A program made the translations under genes and the position numbers. From contig DAIMYQ010000010.1 in NCBI GenBank assembly GCA_036734385.1, forward strand, positions 1 through 53,009: DNA of 53,009 bases, read 5' to 3'. Below, in pieces: positions 1-8,072 of the stretch. The stretch is from JAAYPI01 sp036734385 (lineage in GTDB: Bacteria; Bacteroidota; Bacteroidia; Bacteroidales; Paludibacteraceae). Position 1 is the stretch's first letter, and every line of letters starts with the position of its first letter. Under the pieces are notes generated by a model. That model searched no databases. It worked only from the letters and a program-made list of their open reading frames with translations, and was not told where the DNA came from.

Positions 1-263
1 TCAATGGTGCTTTTGCATTGAATGATACCGTTTACATCCCTTTTCGGTTTAAATGTTTTTGCCCCATTGGCAGAAGTGCGGGCGGTTCTTGTTTTATCCC
101 ATATCGGGCTTGTTATCGTTCTATTGAGTGCCTCAATGATTCGTTGAGGTTTATCCGTACCATTAAAAACAGGATAGCTTTCGAGTATCAAATACCATTC
201 GTTGTGATACTCAGATTTGCGAAGCTTAACAGTACATTTTGTTTTTGCGAGTTTCTTTTTCAT
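1..263 (-). CDS. Tyrosine recombinase/integrase, N-terminal part only
   Basis: The reading frame starts at an ATG on the minus strand (263) and runs off the left edge, giving 87 residues. The start is MKKKLAKTKC, followed by a segment with EYHNEWYLILESYPVF and then IIEALNR, TSPIWDKTR and KPKRDVNG. This is the layout of the arm-binding N-terminal region of integrases from Bacteroidetes mobile elements. The catalytic domain (R-H-R-Y) would lie outside the window, so the assignment rests on this N-terminal resemblance and on context. The gene starts 11 nt after the stop of a double-HTH regulator, an arrangement common at the end of integrative elements. If correct, the enzyme catalyses site-specific integration and excision. 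Alternative: another DNA-binding protein of a mobile element. Confidence 0.62.
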   Translation of the reverse strand, partial: MKKKLAKTKCTVKLRKSEYHNEWYLILESYPVFNGTDKPQRIIEALNRTITSPIWDKTRTARTSANGAKTFKPKRDVNGIIQCKSTI

Positions 264-274
264 GGTACTGCTTT

Positions 275-832
275 TTATTTGTTAGAGAATAATCGGTCAA
301 TTTCGACTTTAGGAACATAAACGAATTTTCCTATCTGTTTTTTGGGAATGCTACATTTGCGTATCGTTTTATCAACTGTAGAAAGTGAAACGCCGTATTT
401 CTGAGAGATTTCGCCAATGGTATAGCAATGGGCAGGGTCAAAATTGATTTCTTGTTTTGTGATTGTTGGTTGAATTGCTTTAGCAATTTCAACCTTTGGA
501 AACATAGCCTCTATGTGAACCCGACTAATGCGGGTTAATCGCTCCCCAAGGTTGACAGCAGGGATATTGCCTTTTCTGATTTGGCGGTATATGGTATCTC
601 TTGAAATGCCAAATAAAACTACAGCTTCAGCAATGGAGATATAAGGGCGGTCAGTTGGGATTTGCTCGGCTAACTGTTGGCGTTGTTCTTCTTGCTTTTC
701 TTGCGCTTTCTTTTTGCGAGTTGCAGCCTCCGAACATTTCTTTGAGCAAAATTTTGAATACACAGTTTTAGCATTGAACTGAGCACCGCAGTTTTCGCAT
801 GTCTTTGGAAGAATAAATTTGCTACCAGGCAT
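275..832 (-). CDS. Zinc-ribbon protein with two excisionase-type helix-turn-helix domains
   Basis: The 185-residue protein has three visible parts. Residues 12-33 carry a CxxC-x13-CxxxC cysteine set (C12, C15, C29, C33) that should bind zinc. A charged, glutamine-rich linker follows (about 36-60). Then come two MerR/excisionase-like HTH units, one at about 63-112 (YISIAEAVVLFGISRDTIYR) and one at about 135-185 (YTIGEISQKYGVSLSTVDK). Such proteins bind DNA and typically regulate or assist a neighbouring recombinase. The stop is 11 nt before the integrase start, so the two genes are probably one transcript. A good minus-strand promoter lies upstream at 920-950. Whether it acts as an excisionase or as a transcription regulator cannot be told from sequence. 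Confidence 0.75.
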   Translation of the reverse strand: MPGSKFILPKTCENCGAQFNAKTVYSKFCSKKCSEAATRKKKAQEKQEEQRQQLAEQIPTDRPYISIAEAVVLFGISRDTIYRQIRKGNIPAVNLGERLTRISRVHIEAMFPKVEIAKAIQPTITKQEINFDPAHCYTIGEISQKYGVSLSTVDKTIRKCSIPKKQIGKFVYVPKVEIDRLFSNK

Positions 833-919
833 ATCAATCGTTTTTTAGAATGAATAAGTAGTGATAAGTATTTATTAGTCGCACTTTACTGTTATTTAAG
901 TCGCGTAACAAATATGTAG

Positions 920-950
920 CAAATATATGAAAAATAATCGGACATATCAA
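920..950 (-). promoter_or_regulatory. Promoter of the HTH-integrase operon
   Basis: Read on the minus strand, TTG (950-948) is followed after 20 nt by TATATTTG (927-920). This fits the Bacteroidetes housekeeping pattern TTG-N19-23-TAnnTTTG. It points at the HTH gene starting at 832. A second similar string (909-916, CAAATATG on the plus strand) partly repeats the -7 element. Confidence 0.6.
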
Positions 951-976
951 TAAGTAAGCATAAATAATAAAATAAA

Positions 977-1009
977 AAACCGCTGTAAACTAAGTATTTA
1001 CAGCGGTTT
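977..1009 (-). terminator. Rho-independent terminator of dnaK
   Basis: On the minus strand, AAACCGCTGTAAA pairs perfectly with TTTACAGCGGTTT around a short loop of about 7 nt and is followed by a T-rich run (TTTTTATTTTATT). It lies about 30 nt beyond the dnaK stop and separates the chromosomal gene from the mobile-element edge. Confidence 0.88.
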
Positions 1010-1040
1010 GGATATGGATATTAATCCTTGTTTTTGGCTT

Positions 1041-2963
1041 TTACTTTACCTCTTCAAAGTCAACATCTGTTACCGTATCACCATTATCGTTAGTTGTGGT
1101 GTTATTGTTGCTTTCGTTATTTTGAGCATTAGCGTTTGGTTGTTCGCTACCCGGTTGTTGTGCTTGAGCATTGTACATCTCTTGGCTTGCAGCTTGGAAT
1201 ACATCGTTCAATTCTTTGGTTGCAGCATCAATTCCGTTCAAGTCCTGAGCTTTATGAGCTTCTTTTAACTTGTTAAGAGCAGTCTCGATAGGAGCTTTTT
1301 TGTCAGCAGGCAATTTGTCTCCAAAATCTTTCAATTGTTTTTCAGTTTGGAAAATTAAACTATCTGCTTGGTTCAGCTTGTCAATACGCTCTTTTTCTTT
1401 TTTATCCGTTTCGGCATTTGCTTCTGCTTCTGCTTTCATACGTTTGATTTCATCGTCACTTAAACCGCTTGATGCTTCAATACGAATACTTTGTTCTTTT
1501 CCGGTTGCTTTATCTTTGGCAGATACTTTCAAAATGCCGTTTGCATCAATATCAAAAGTTACTTCAATTTGAGGCACTCCACGTTGAGCTGCCGGTATTC
1601 CGTCAAGGTTAAACTGACCGATAGATTTGTTTTGTGCAGCCATTGGACGTTCGCCTTGCAATACGTGAATTTGTACGGAAGGTTGGTTGTCGGCAGCTGT
1701 TGTAAAGGTTTCCGATTTTTTTGTCGGAATGGTTGTGTTTGATTCAATCAATTTAGTCATTACACCTCCCATTGTTTCAATACCCAACGAAAGTGGGGTT
1801 ACATCCAACAACAAAATGTCTTTTACTTCTCCGGTCAATACACCACCTTGAATGGCTGCACCTAAGGCAACTACTTCATCAGGGTTTACGCCTTTGCTAG
1901 GAACTTTACCAAACGTTTTTTCTACAATTTCTTGAATAGCAGGAATACGTGTAGAACCACCCACAAGGATAACTTCGTCAATGTCCGAATTGCTTAATCC
2001 TGCATCTTGCATTGCCTTACGACAAGGTTCAAGGGTTGCTTGGATTAATTTGTCAGCCAATTGTTCGAATTTTGATCGGCTCAATGTTTTTACCAAGTGC
2101 TTTGGAATACCGTTTACCGGCATGATGTATGGCAAGTTAATTTCGGTAGAAGTGGCACTCGAAAGTTCGATTTTTGCTTTTTCGGCAGCTTCTTTCAAAC
2201 GTTGCAAAGCCATAGGGTCTTTACGTAAGTCAATGCCTTCATCTTTCAAAAACTCTTCTGCTAACCAATTAATAATAACGTGGTCGAAGTCGTCACCACC
2301 TAAGTGGGTATCACCATTGGTAGATTTTACTTCAAAAACGCCATCTCCCAATTCCAAGATAGAAATATCAAAGGTACCTCCACCCAAGTCGAAAACAGCA
2401 ATTTTCATATCTTTATGAGCCTTATCCAATCCGTAAGCCAAAGCTGCGGCGGTAGGTTCATTTACAATCCTTTTTACATTCAGACCTGCGATTTCTCCTG
2501 CTTCTTTCGTAGCTTGACGTTGAGCATCGCTAAAATAAGCCGGTACTGTAATAACGGCATCAGTTACTTCACTTCCAAGATAATCTTCAGCTGTCTTTTT
2601 CATTTTTTGAAGAATCATAGCTGAAATTTCTTGTGGAGTATATAGCCTTCCGTCAATGTCTACTCGTGGAGTATTATTATCTCCCTTTATTACGTTGTAA
2701 GGTACACGTTCTATTTCTTTTGTGGTTTCAGCAAACGTTTCTCCCATAAAACGTTTGATAGAGAAAACAGTTTTTTTAGGGTTTGTAATGGCTTGTCGTT
2801 TTGCAGGGTCACCCACTTTACGCTCACCGCCATCAATAAAAGCTACGATAGATGGAGTAGTACGTTTACCTTCGCTGTTTGCTATAACTACAGGGTCGTT
2901 TCCTTCCATCACGGCAACACAAGAGTTTGTGGTACCTAAGTCAATTCCGATAATTTTTCCCAT
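1041..2963 (-). CDS. dnaK: Chaperone DnaK (Hsp70)
   Basis: This 640-residue protein is full length for DnaK. It is a cytosolic ATP-driven chaperone that works with DnaJ and GrpE to fold and refold proteins. The N-terminal nucleotide-binding domain (about 1-380) starts MGKIIGIDLGTTNSCVAV and contains IVNEPTAAALAYG and the IAVFDLGGGTFDIS phosphate loop. The substrate-binding domain follows (about 385-505, with DVTPLSLGIET). The helical lid ends in an Asn/Gln-rich tail and DVDFEEVK, a variant of the usual EEVD-like C-terminus. dnaJ and grpE are not adjacent. A strong terminator follows the gene. The promoter region lacks the usual TAnnTTTG but has a sigma-54-like element at 3023-3041 that it shares with lon. 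Confidence 0.99.
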   Translation of the reverse strand: MGKIIGIDLGTTNSCVAVMEGNDPVVIANSEGKRTTPSIVAFIDGGERKVGDPAKRQAITNPKKTVFSIKRFMGETFAETTKEIERVPYNVIKGDNNTPRVDIDGRLYTPQEISAMILQKMKKTAEDYLGSEVTDAVITVPAYFSDAQRQATKEAGEIAGLNVKRIVNEPTAAALAYGLDKAHKDMKIAVFDLGGGTFDISILELGDGVFEVKSTNGDTHLGGDDFDHVIINWLAEEFLKDEGIDLRKDPMALQRLKEAAEKAKIELSSATSTEINLPYIMPVNGIPKHLVKTLSRSKFEQLADKLIQATLEPCRKAMQDAGLSNSDIDEVILVGGSTRIPAIQEIVEKTFGKVPSKGVNPDEVVALGAAIQGGVLTGEVKDILLLDVTPLSLGIETMGGVMTKLIESNTTIPTKKSETFTTAADNQPSVQIHVLQGERPMAAQNKSIGQFNLDGIPAAQRGVPQIEVTFDIDANGILKVSAKDKATGKEQSIRIEASSGLSDDEIKRMKAEAEANAETDKKEKERIDKLNQADSLIFQTEKQLKDFGDKLPADKKAPIETALNKLKEAHKAQDLNGIDAATKELNDVFQAASQEMYNAQAQQPGSEQPNANAQNNESNNNTTTNDNGDTVTDVDFEEVK

Positions 2964-3022
2964 GATGATTTATTTTTTTTATATGTTAATATTCAATTTT
3001 GTGAAAGTGTTTCGCTTATGTT

Positions 3023-3041
3023 TATCAAATGTTATGCCAAT
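3023..3041 (-). promoter_or_regulatory. Candidate sigma-54-like promoter element of dnaK, shared with lon
   Basis: On the minus strand the element reads ATTGGCATAACATTTGATA. Against the sigma-54 pattern TGGCAYRNNNNTTGCW it matches every defined position except the C of TTGC, which is A. The same 19-mer, with one difference, lies upstream of lon (32589-32607). It ends 60 bp before the dnaK ATG, which would leave a leader of about 50 nt. No TAnnTTTG element is present on this strand between 2964 and 3260. Function is inferred. Confidence 0.6.
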
Positions 3042-3233
3042 TCTGCCATTTTTTATTTTTTATCTTCTTTCAAGGGCTCTTCTAGTGGCTTTTCGGCAAA
3101 GTATGGTAGTAAAAAATATCTTTGAAAATACCCTTTGGCAAAAACTGACAAAAGGACAGCCTTTCTTTGTTAATAAATCTTTTCAAAGGAATGATTGAAC
3201 ATCTTGAAGGTTTTTTATTCAGGCTATCTTTTA

Positions 3234-3241
3234 TACCTTTG
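3234..3241 (+). promoter_or_regulatory. -7 element (TACCTTTG) of the MFS gene
   Basis: TACCTTTG fits the Bacteroidetes TAnnTTTG -7 consensus and lies 38 nt before the ATG at 3280. No clear TTG is found at the expected upstream distance. Confidence 0.45.
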
Positions 3242-3279
3242 TATGTTCGATTTTATGGAGCAAAATTGTAAATTCTGTT

Positions 3280-4473
3280 ATGAAAAAGAGTGATTCGGAA
3301 GAGGTGCTTTGGAGCAAAAATTTTATCATCATATTGGCAGGTAGTTTTTTAATGTTTTTTGCCTTTTTTCTTTTGATGCCTATTTTACCCATGTTTTTGA
3401 AGGAACAATTTGATGCCGATAAGTCTACCATTGGTTTTGCCTTATTTGTGTATTCGGTTATGGCATTGATTATTCGTCCATTTGCCGGTTATATGGTAGA
3501 TAACTTTTCGAGGTATAAACTATTACTTTTCGCATATGCTTGTTTTGTCGTTTTCTTTGGACTATATTTGTTAGTCGGTTCGGTGTTTTCGTTTATTCTT
3601 GTACGGGCTTTTCATGGTCTGTTTTATGGTTTGGTAACTATTTCTAACAGCACTGTGGCTATAGATACTATGCCGGCTTCGAGAAGGGGAGAGGGAATTG
3701 GATTTTACGGCGTAATGTCGAGTTTGGCAATGGCGTTTGGCCCAACGGTTTCGCTTTCATTGTACGATTTTTTTCATAATTACGATGCCATTTTTGCCAT
3801 TGCCTTGTTGTCGGGAACATTGGGCTTTTTATGTTTGTTTTTTCTCAAATTAGAGAAACATAAAGTAAAAGATGTGCAAAAAGAGCCTATTTCGTTCGAT
3901 CGCTTTTTCTTGTTGAAGGGAACTCCGTTGGCGATATCGTTGCTATGCAGTACTTTTGCTTATGGCTTGCTGACAACTTATGTTGCTGTGTACGGTATGA
4001 TGGAGGTTGGAATAACCAAAGGAGCCGGTGTGTTTTTTATGCTGTTGGCACTGGGCATTTTCAGTTCTCGTGTTGGAAGTGGAAAATTGTTGGATAAAGG
4101 GTATGCTCCAAAAATAATTTTAGCCGGAACTAGTTTGGTTATTATAGGATTATTTATATTCGTGTTTTTTAAAAATATATACGGTTATTACATGGCTGCT
4201 ATTATTTTAGGTTTGGCTTATGGTGTTATAGGTCCGGCTTTTCAATTGATGTTTATTAATCTTGCTCCGAATAACCAACGGGGAACTGCCAACTCTTCAT
4301 ACTTTATTACATGGGATTTAGGTATAGGTTTGGGAGCTCTCATTGGCGGAAATATTGCTGCTATATCCAGTTATTCAGATAGTTATCTAATTTCTTTGTT
4401 CCTTGTTTTGGGTGGGTTGATTTGGTTTAAATTATTTGCTGAAAAATATTTTCGTAGTCATAAATTACGATAA
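3280..4473 (+). CDS. Major facilitator superfamily transporter
   Basis: The 397-residue protein has about 12 hydrophobic segments, as expected for an MFS permease of the inner membrane. After a short charged N-terminus comes a first membrane span (FIIILAGSFLMFFAFFLLMP). The loop 2-3 region holds RPFAGYMVDNFSRYK, the variant of the MFS motif G-x3-D-x2-G/S-R-[KR] that marks the cytoplasmic gate. A repeat of this motif in the second half (RVGSGKLLDKGYAPK) supports the two-fold symmetry. Substrate cannot be deduced; many such proteins are drug or sugar exporters. The stop is 12 nt before the DPP IV-like gene, so the two are likely co-transcribed. Confidence 0.9.
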   Translation: MKKSDSEEVLWSKNFIIILAGSFLMFFAFFLLMPILPMFLKEQFDADKSTIGFALFVYSVMALIIRPFAGYMVDNFSRYKLLLFAYACFVVFFGLYLLVGSVFSFILVRAFHGLFYGLVTISNSTVAIDTMPASRRGEGIGFYGVMSSLAMAFGPTVSLSLYDFFHNYDAIFAIALLSGTLGFLCLFFLKLEKHKVKDVQKEPISFDRFFLLKGTPLAISLLCSTFAYGLLTTYVAVYGMMEVGITKGAGVFFMLLALGIFSSRVGSGKLLDKGYAPKIILAGTSLVIIGLFIFVFFKNIYGYYMAAIILGLAYGVIGPAFQLMFINLAPNNQRGTANSSYFITWDLGIGLGALIGGNIAAISSYSDSYLISLFLVLGGLIWFKLFAEKYFRSHKLR

Positions 4474-4485
4474 AAAGAATAATGT

Positions 4486-6591
4486 ATGAAAAAGAATATT
4501 TTGCTTCTTTTCTGTTTTGCTTTCTCTGCGGTTTCATTTGCTCAAAAAATGCTGTTGCCAAAGGCTCTTCCTATGTCTTCTTCAAGCATGGTTTCCATGA
4601 ATGATGATGAAAATTATGCTTTCGTGTCTGTCAATCGTAAGCAACTGCTAAAAGCCGACTATAAAACAGGCAAAGAATCTGTTATTTTGGATGTTGAACA
4701 ATTAAAAGATTCGCCCATTGAAAGTATTGGAGGATTTTCCTTTAGTTCTGATGAAACTAAAATTTTAGTTTATCCTTTCTCTGAAAAAATAGGTAAGGAT
4801 ACTACTTGTTACAGAGAGTTTTATATTTACGATGTACTTCGCTCCAAAATAGAAAAACTTTCGGATTATGGAGCTCAACAACAACCGACATTTTCTCCTA
4901 ACGGAAAAATGGTGGCATTTGTTCGTGGTAACGATTTGTTTATTAAGCGATTGGAGTATGGAACAGAAGTTCGTGTTACGACAGACGGTGCAAAGGATTC
5001 TATCAGCAATGGCATCGCTGATATGCTGTATCGGCGGGAATTTGGTGTCGAACGAACTTTCCAATGGTCGCCCGACAGTAAAATGTTGAGTTATATAAAG
5101 TTTAATCAAATGGCAGTTCCCGAGTACGGATTTGACGTCTATAAGGGAACATCTCCTGAACGTAAAATGTTTAAATATTCCCAAGCGGGTGAGGTAAATG
5201 CTACCGCTTCAGTACATTTGTATAACATTCAATTTAAGTGGAATAAGGAGCTTAAATTGCCCGATGAAGCAGACAAGTATATTGTTTCCTTGCAGTGGTC
5301 AACTAACCCTGAACTTATTGCTGTTACTTATTTGAATCGTGAACAAAATATGTTCAAGGTATTGTTTGCAAACCCGAACTCGTTGGTTTCTCATATTGTT
5401 TATACGGATATTAATAAGCAGTTTATTTCGCTCGAAAGTGCAAAATCGTTTATGTTTTTACCGGATGAAAGTTTTGTGGTGTTGAGTGAAAAAGATGGCT
5501 ACAGCCATTTATACCTTTATAGCAAAACCGGAATATTGATGCGTCAGCTTACGAAAGGAAATTTTGACGTTATCAAAGTGTATGGCTATGATGCTGCTAA
5601 TCAATTGCTTTATTATCAATCAACAGAAAATGGAGCACAAAATAGAGGCATTTATGCAGTCGGTTTGAATGGTAAAAAGCAAATTTTATTTGACCAAGAA
5701 GGCTTCAATGATGTTGTCTTTTCTTCCAAATACAACTATATTTCTCATGAAAATAGCACTGTAAAACGACAACCTGTTTATACAATTTGTAATAAAAAAG
5801 GCAAAGTTATCCGGTCATTAAATATGTTATCTGAAGTAACTGAAAAGTCCGTTTTACCTCAAAAAGAATTATTTTCGTTTACTTCTGCACAAAATATTTT
5901 GTTGCAAGGCTGGGTTGTTAAACCATTGTTGTTTGATAATACAAAAAAGTATCCGTTGGTTTTGTTTGTGGGTGATGCCGATAATTTTTGGAGTGAAGAT
6001 TTTTCTATTCCTTTGGCAAATGAAGGTTATATTGTCGCCTGTGTTAACACGAGAGGTACGCAAGGTAAAGGAGAGGAATTTAAAAAATGTATTTTTGAGC
6101 AAATGGGAAAATTAGAAGCTCAAGATCAAATACAAACAGCTACATATTTTGTAGAACAAGGATTTGTTAATTCACAAAAGGTCTCTATTATTGGTGCGGA
6201 TTTTGGTGGTAATGTGGCTGTTACTACTTTGACAGATAAAGAAGGTACAGTCAAATCCGCTGTTGCTATTTCTCCCGTTACCGATTATTCTTTTTACAAT
6301 ACAGCTTATACCGAACGCTTTATGCGTAAACCGGAACAGAATTTTGTAGGCTATGAACAAACGTCTTTGTTGTCAATGGCAAATCAGATAAAGGGAAATT
6401 TATTACTCATACAAGCCACGGCTGATGAAAATGTGCATTTGCAAAACACTTTTTCTCTTTCCGAAAAATTAGTTGAAGCCAATGTCCAATTTGAGATGCA
6501 GATTTACACGAATGATAACGGTACTTTTTCTTCAGAAAAAACGCAAATGCATTTAATTCAAAGGATTATGAATTTCTTAGCCAAAAAATAG
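4486..6591 (+). CDS. Secreted dipeptidyl-peptidase-IV-like (S9) protein with lost active site
   Basis: The protein has 701 residues with a signal peptide (MKKNILLLFCFAFSAVSFAQ), a beta-propeller with motifs such as FSPNGKMVAFVRGNDLFI, and an alpha/beta-hydrolase domain from about 470. Length and order fit DPP IV of Bacteroidetes. The functional residues do not fit. The propeller Glu-Glu pair that holds the substrate amino terminus (usually WVYEEEF) is MLYRREF, with R183 and R184. The nucleophile motif GWSYGG is GADFGG, putting D572 at the serine position. The catalytic histidine (NHSI in relatives) is replaced in NGTF by G679. The oxyanion-hole YGGP is also changed (VGDADN). Only the aspartate of TADENV (D647) remains. 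It follows the MFS gene by 12 nt. I infer a non-catalytic periplasmic or surface protein; the ligand is unknown. Confidence 0.88.
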   Translation: MKKNILLLFCFAFSAVSFAQKMLLPKALPMSSSSMVSMNDDENYAFVSVNRKQLLKADYKTGKESVILDVEQLKDSPIESIGGFSFSSDETKILVYPFSEKIGKDTTCYREFYIYDVLRSKIEKLSDYGAQQQPTFSPNGKMVAFVRGNDLFIKRLEYGTEVRVTTDGAKDSISNGIADMLYRREFGVERTFQWSPDSKMLSYIKFNQMAVPEYGFDVYKGTSPERKMFKYSQAGEVNATASVHLYNIQFKWNKELKLPDEADKYIVSLQWSTNPELIAVTYLNREQNMFKVLFANPNSLVSHIVYTDINKQFISLESAKSFMFLPDESFVVLSEKDGYSHLYLYSKTGILMRQLTKGNFDVIKVYGYDAANQLLYYQSTENGAQNRGIYAVGLNGKKQILFDQEGFNDVVFSSKYNYISHENSTVKRQPVYTICNKKGKVIRSLNMLSEVTEKSVLPQKELFSFTSAQNILLQGWVVKPLLFDNTKKYPLVLFVGDADNFWSEDFSIPLANEGYIVACVNTRGTQGKGEEFKKCIFEQMGKLEAQDQIQTATYFVEQGFVNSQKVSIIGADFGGNVAVTTLTDKEGTVKSAVAISPVTDYSFYNTAYTERFMRKPEQNFVGYEQTSLLSMANQIKGNLLLIQATADENVHLQNTFSLSEKLVEANVQFEMQIYTNDNGTFSSEKTQMHLIQRIMNFLAKK

Positions 6592-6623
6592 GTGGCAGAA
6601 TAAGGCAGTAGTCTTTTTTTTAA

Positions 6624-6631
6624 TATCTTTG
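6624..6631 (+). promoter_or_regulatory. -7 element (TATCTTTG) of the nucleotidyltransferase gene
   Basis: TATCTTTG matches TAnnTTTG and lies 47 nt before the ATG at 6679, after the stop of the preceding gene. No well-placed TTG was found. Confidence 0.45.
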
Positions 6632-6678
6632 ACAGGTGATTTCTTTACTATAACATATAATTAAAAATATACAAACAA

Positions 6679-7584
6679 ATGAAACCTACTTTATATGTGA
6701 TGGCTGCCGGAATGGGAAGTCGTTATGGGGGATTGAAACAAATGGACGGTCTTGGACCGAATGGGGAAACAATTATTGATTATTCTATTTACGATGCAAT
6801 ACGTGCGGGATTTGGACGAGTTGTTTTTGTCGTTCGAAAAGCTTTTGCCAAGGACTTTCGTGAAATTGTAATTTCAAAATTTGCCAACAAAATTCCCGTA
6901 GAGGTTGTTTACCAAGAACTGGATATGTTGCCCGAAGGTTTTCAGGTAAATCCTGAGAGAGTAAAGCCTTGGGGAACCAATCATGCTATTTTGATGGGGA
7001 AAAATGTGGTAAAAGAACCTTTTGCTGTGATTAACGGAGACGATTTTTATGGGAAAGAGTCTTTTGAAATATTGAGTAACCACTTGAAAACAATGGAGGG
7101 TAAAAAAGGCGAGTATTGTATGGTCAGTTTTCCGGTAAAAAATACTTTGTCGGAAAGTGGTTCTGTGTCAAGAGGTGTTTGTAAAAAAAATCCGGAGAAT
7201 CAATTGATTTCCATTGTTGAATACACTAAAATAGAAAGTGTAAATGGTAGAATTATCAATGTTAATGAATTGGGACAAGAAGAAGTCGTGAAACCTGAAA
7301 CGCCCGTCTCTATGAATATGTGGGGATTTACGCCCGATTATTTTGAATATTCCGAAGAATATTTCAAAGAGTTTTTGAAGGTAAATGAAAAAAGTATGAA
7401 AGCCGAATTTTATATTCCTACTATGGTCGATTATTTGATTAAAAATAATATGGCCAAAGTAACCGTGTTAGACACACCTTCCAAATGGTTTGGTGTAACC
7501 TATGCAGACGATAAATCTAATGTTTTGCTCCGATTAAATCAGCTGATACATAAAGGAATATATCCTGAGAATCTTTGGAAGTAA
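6679..7584 (+). CDS. Sugar-phosphate nucleotidyltransferase family protein
   Basis: The 301-residue protein begins MKPTLYVMAAGMGSRYGGLKQ, the glycine-rich nucleotide-binding signature of NTP_transferase enzymes (residues 8-20). A central VINGDDFYG (about residue 118-126) is the metal-binding D/GD motif. A later AEFYIPTMVDYLI and SKWFGVTYADDK match the acceptor half. Enzymes of this family transfer an NMP from NTP onto a sugar-1-phosphate in the cytosol, giving activated sugars for envelope glycans. The substrate is not determined; this subgroup is usually annotated only as nucleotidyltransferase. It has its own -7 element and is followed 34 nt later by a lipoprotein gene. A glycosyltransferase and a flippase lie nearby. 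Confidence 0.88.
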   Translation: MKPTLYVMAAGMGSRYGGLKQMDGLGPNGETIIDYSIYDAIRAGFGRVVFVVRKAFAKDFREIVISKFANKIPVEVVYQELDMLPEGFQVNPERVKPWGTNHAILMGKNVVKEPFAVINGDDFYGKESFEILSNHLKTMEGKKGEYCMVSFPVKNTLSESGSVSRGVCKKNPENQLISIVEYTKIESVNGRIINVNELGQEEVVKPETPVSMNMWGFTPDYFEYSEEYFKEFLKVNEKSMKAEFYIPTMVDYLIKNNMAKVTVLDTPSKWFGVTYADDKSNVLLRLNQLIHKGIYPENLWK

Positions 7585-7618
7585 CCTTTTCCTAAGTTTT
7601 ACCAAAAATTTTAACCCT

Positions 7619-8056
7619 ATGAAAAAAACTATTTTCTTTTGCTTTTCTTTACTGTTGGTACTTTGCTCTTGTACGTCGAAAGAGCCCGGTGAATGTGTCG
7701 ATTGTCAAGCCTATTTGCAAGGAAAATGGTATATTCAAGATTATACCCTTGCCGGTAGCAGTATTTATGATCTACAGAATGCTTGTGATAGTGGTTCTTG
7801 GATTGATTTGAAAGCAGATTCGATTTGTGAGGCTTTGATAAAATGCAATGACCCCGTAAATACAGTCTCCGGTACGTGGAGTAGAAATGGTAATCAAATG
7901 ACTCTTGATTGCCCCATATTTGCTTCTTTTCCTTGGGGAATAGAAAAGAATGGTACAATAACAAGTATTACCGAGAATGAATTGACTTTTGAAACATATA
8001 CCACAGGTCTTCTCGTTCCTTCGAAGGTAAAGATATTTTTAACAAAAACTCCTTAA
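7619..8056 (+). CDS. Lipocalin-like lipoprotein, function unknown
   Basis: The protein has 145 residues. The start MKKTIFFCFSLLLVLCSCTSK is a lipoprotein signal with lipobox LCSC (lipidated Cys at about residue 18). The mature part contains GKWYIQDYTL near its start, then alternating beta strands with VSGTWSRNGNQMTLDCP and ELTFETYT. A GxW-type opening plus beta strands resembles the lipocalin-like domains common in Bacteroidetes lipoproteins (for example DUF5004-type). I cannot assign a ligand. It is probably anchored in the outer membrane. The transcript probably ends at the hairpin at 8079-8118. Confidence 0.72.
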   Translation: MKKTIFFCFSLLLVLCSCTSKEPGECVDCQAYLQGKWYIQDYTLAGSSIYDLQNACDSGSWIDLKADSICEALIKCNDPVNTVSGTWSRNGNQMTLDCPIFASFPWGIEKNGTITSITENELTFETYTTGLLVPSKVKIFLTKTP

Positions 8057-8072
8057 AAGCATTCTTCAAAAA

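Larger units (their letters stand above)
2964..3279. other. Intergenic region between dnaK and the MFS gene
   Basis: These 316 nt separate two divergent genes. I see the sigma-54-like element for dnaK (3023-3041, minus) and a -7 element for the MFS gene (3234-3241, plus). The stretch from about 3045 to 3220 shows no convincing coding capacity or RNA structure by eye. Confidence 0.6.

Noticed and set aside
1270..3198. Plus-strand open frames opposite dnaK, some over 100 codons
   Set aside because: They mirror the strong codon pattern of dnaK, lack ribosome sites and show no family motifs.
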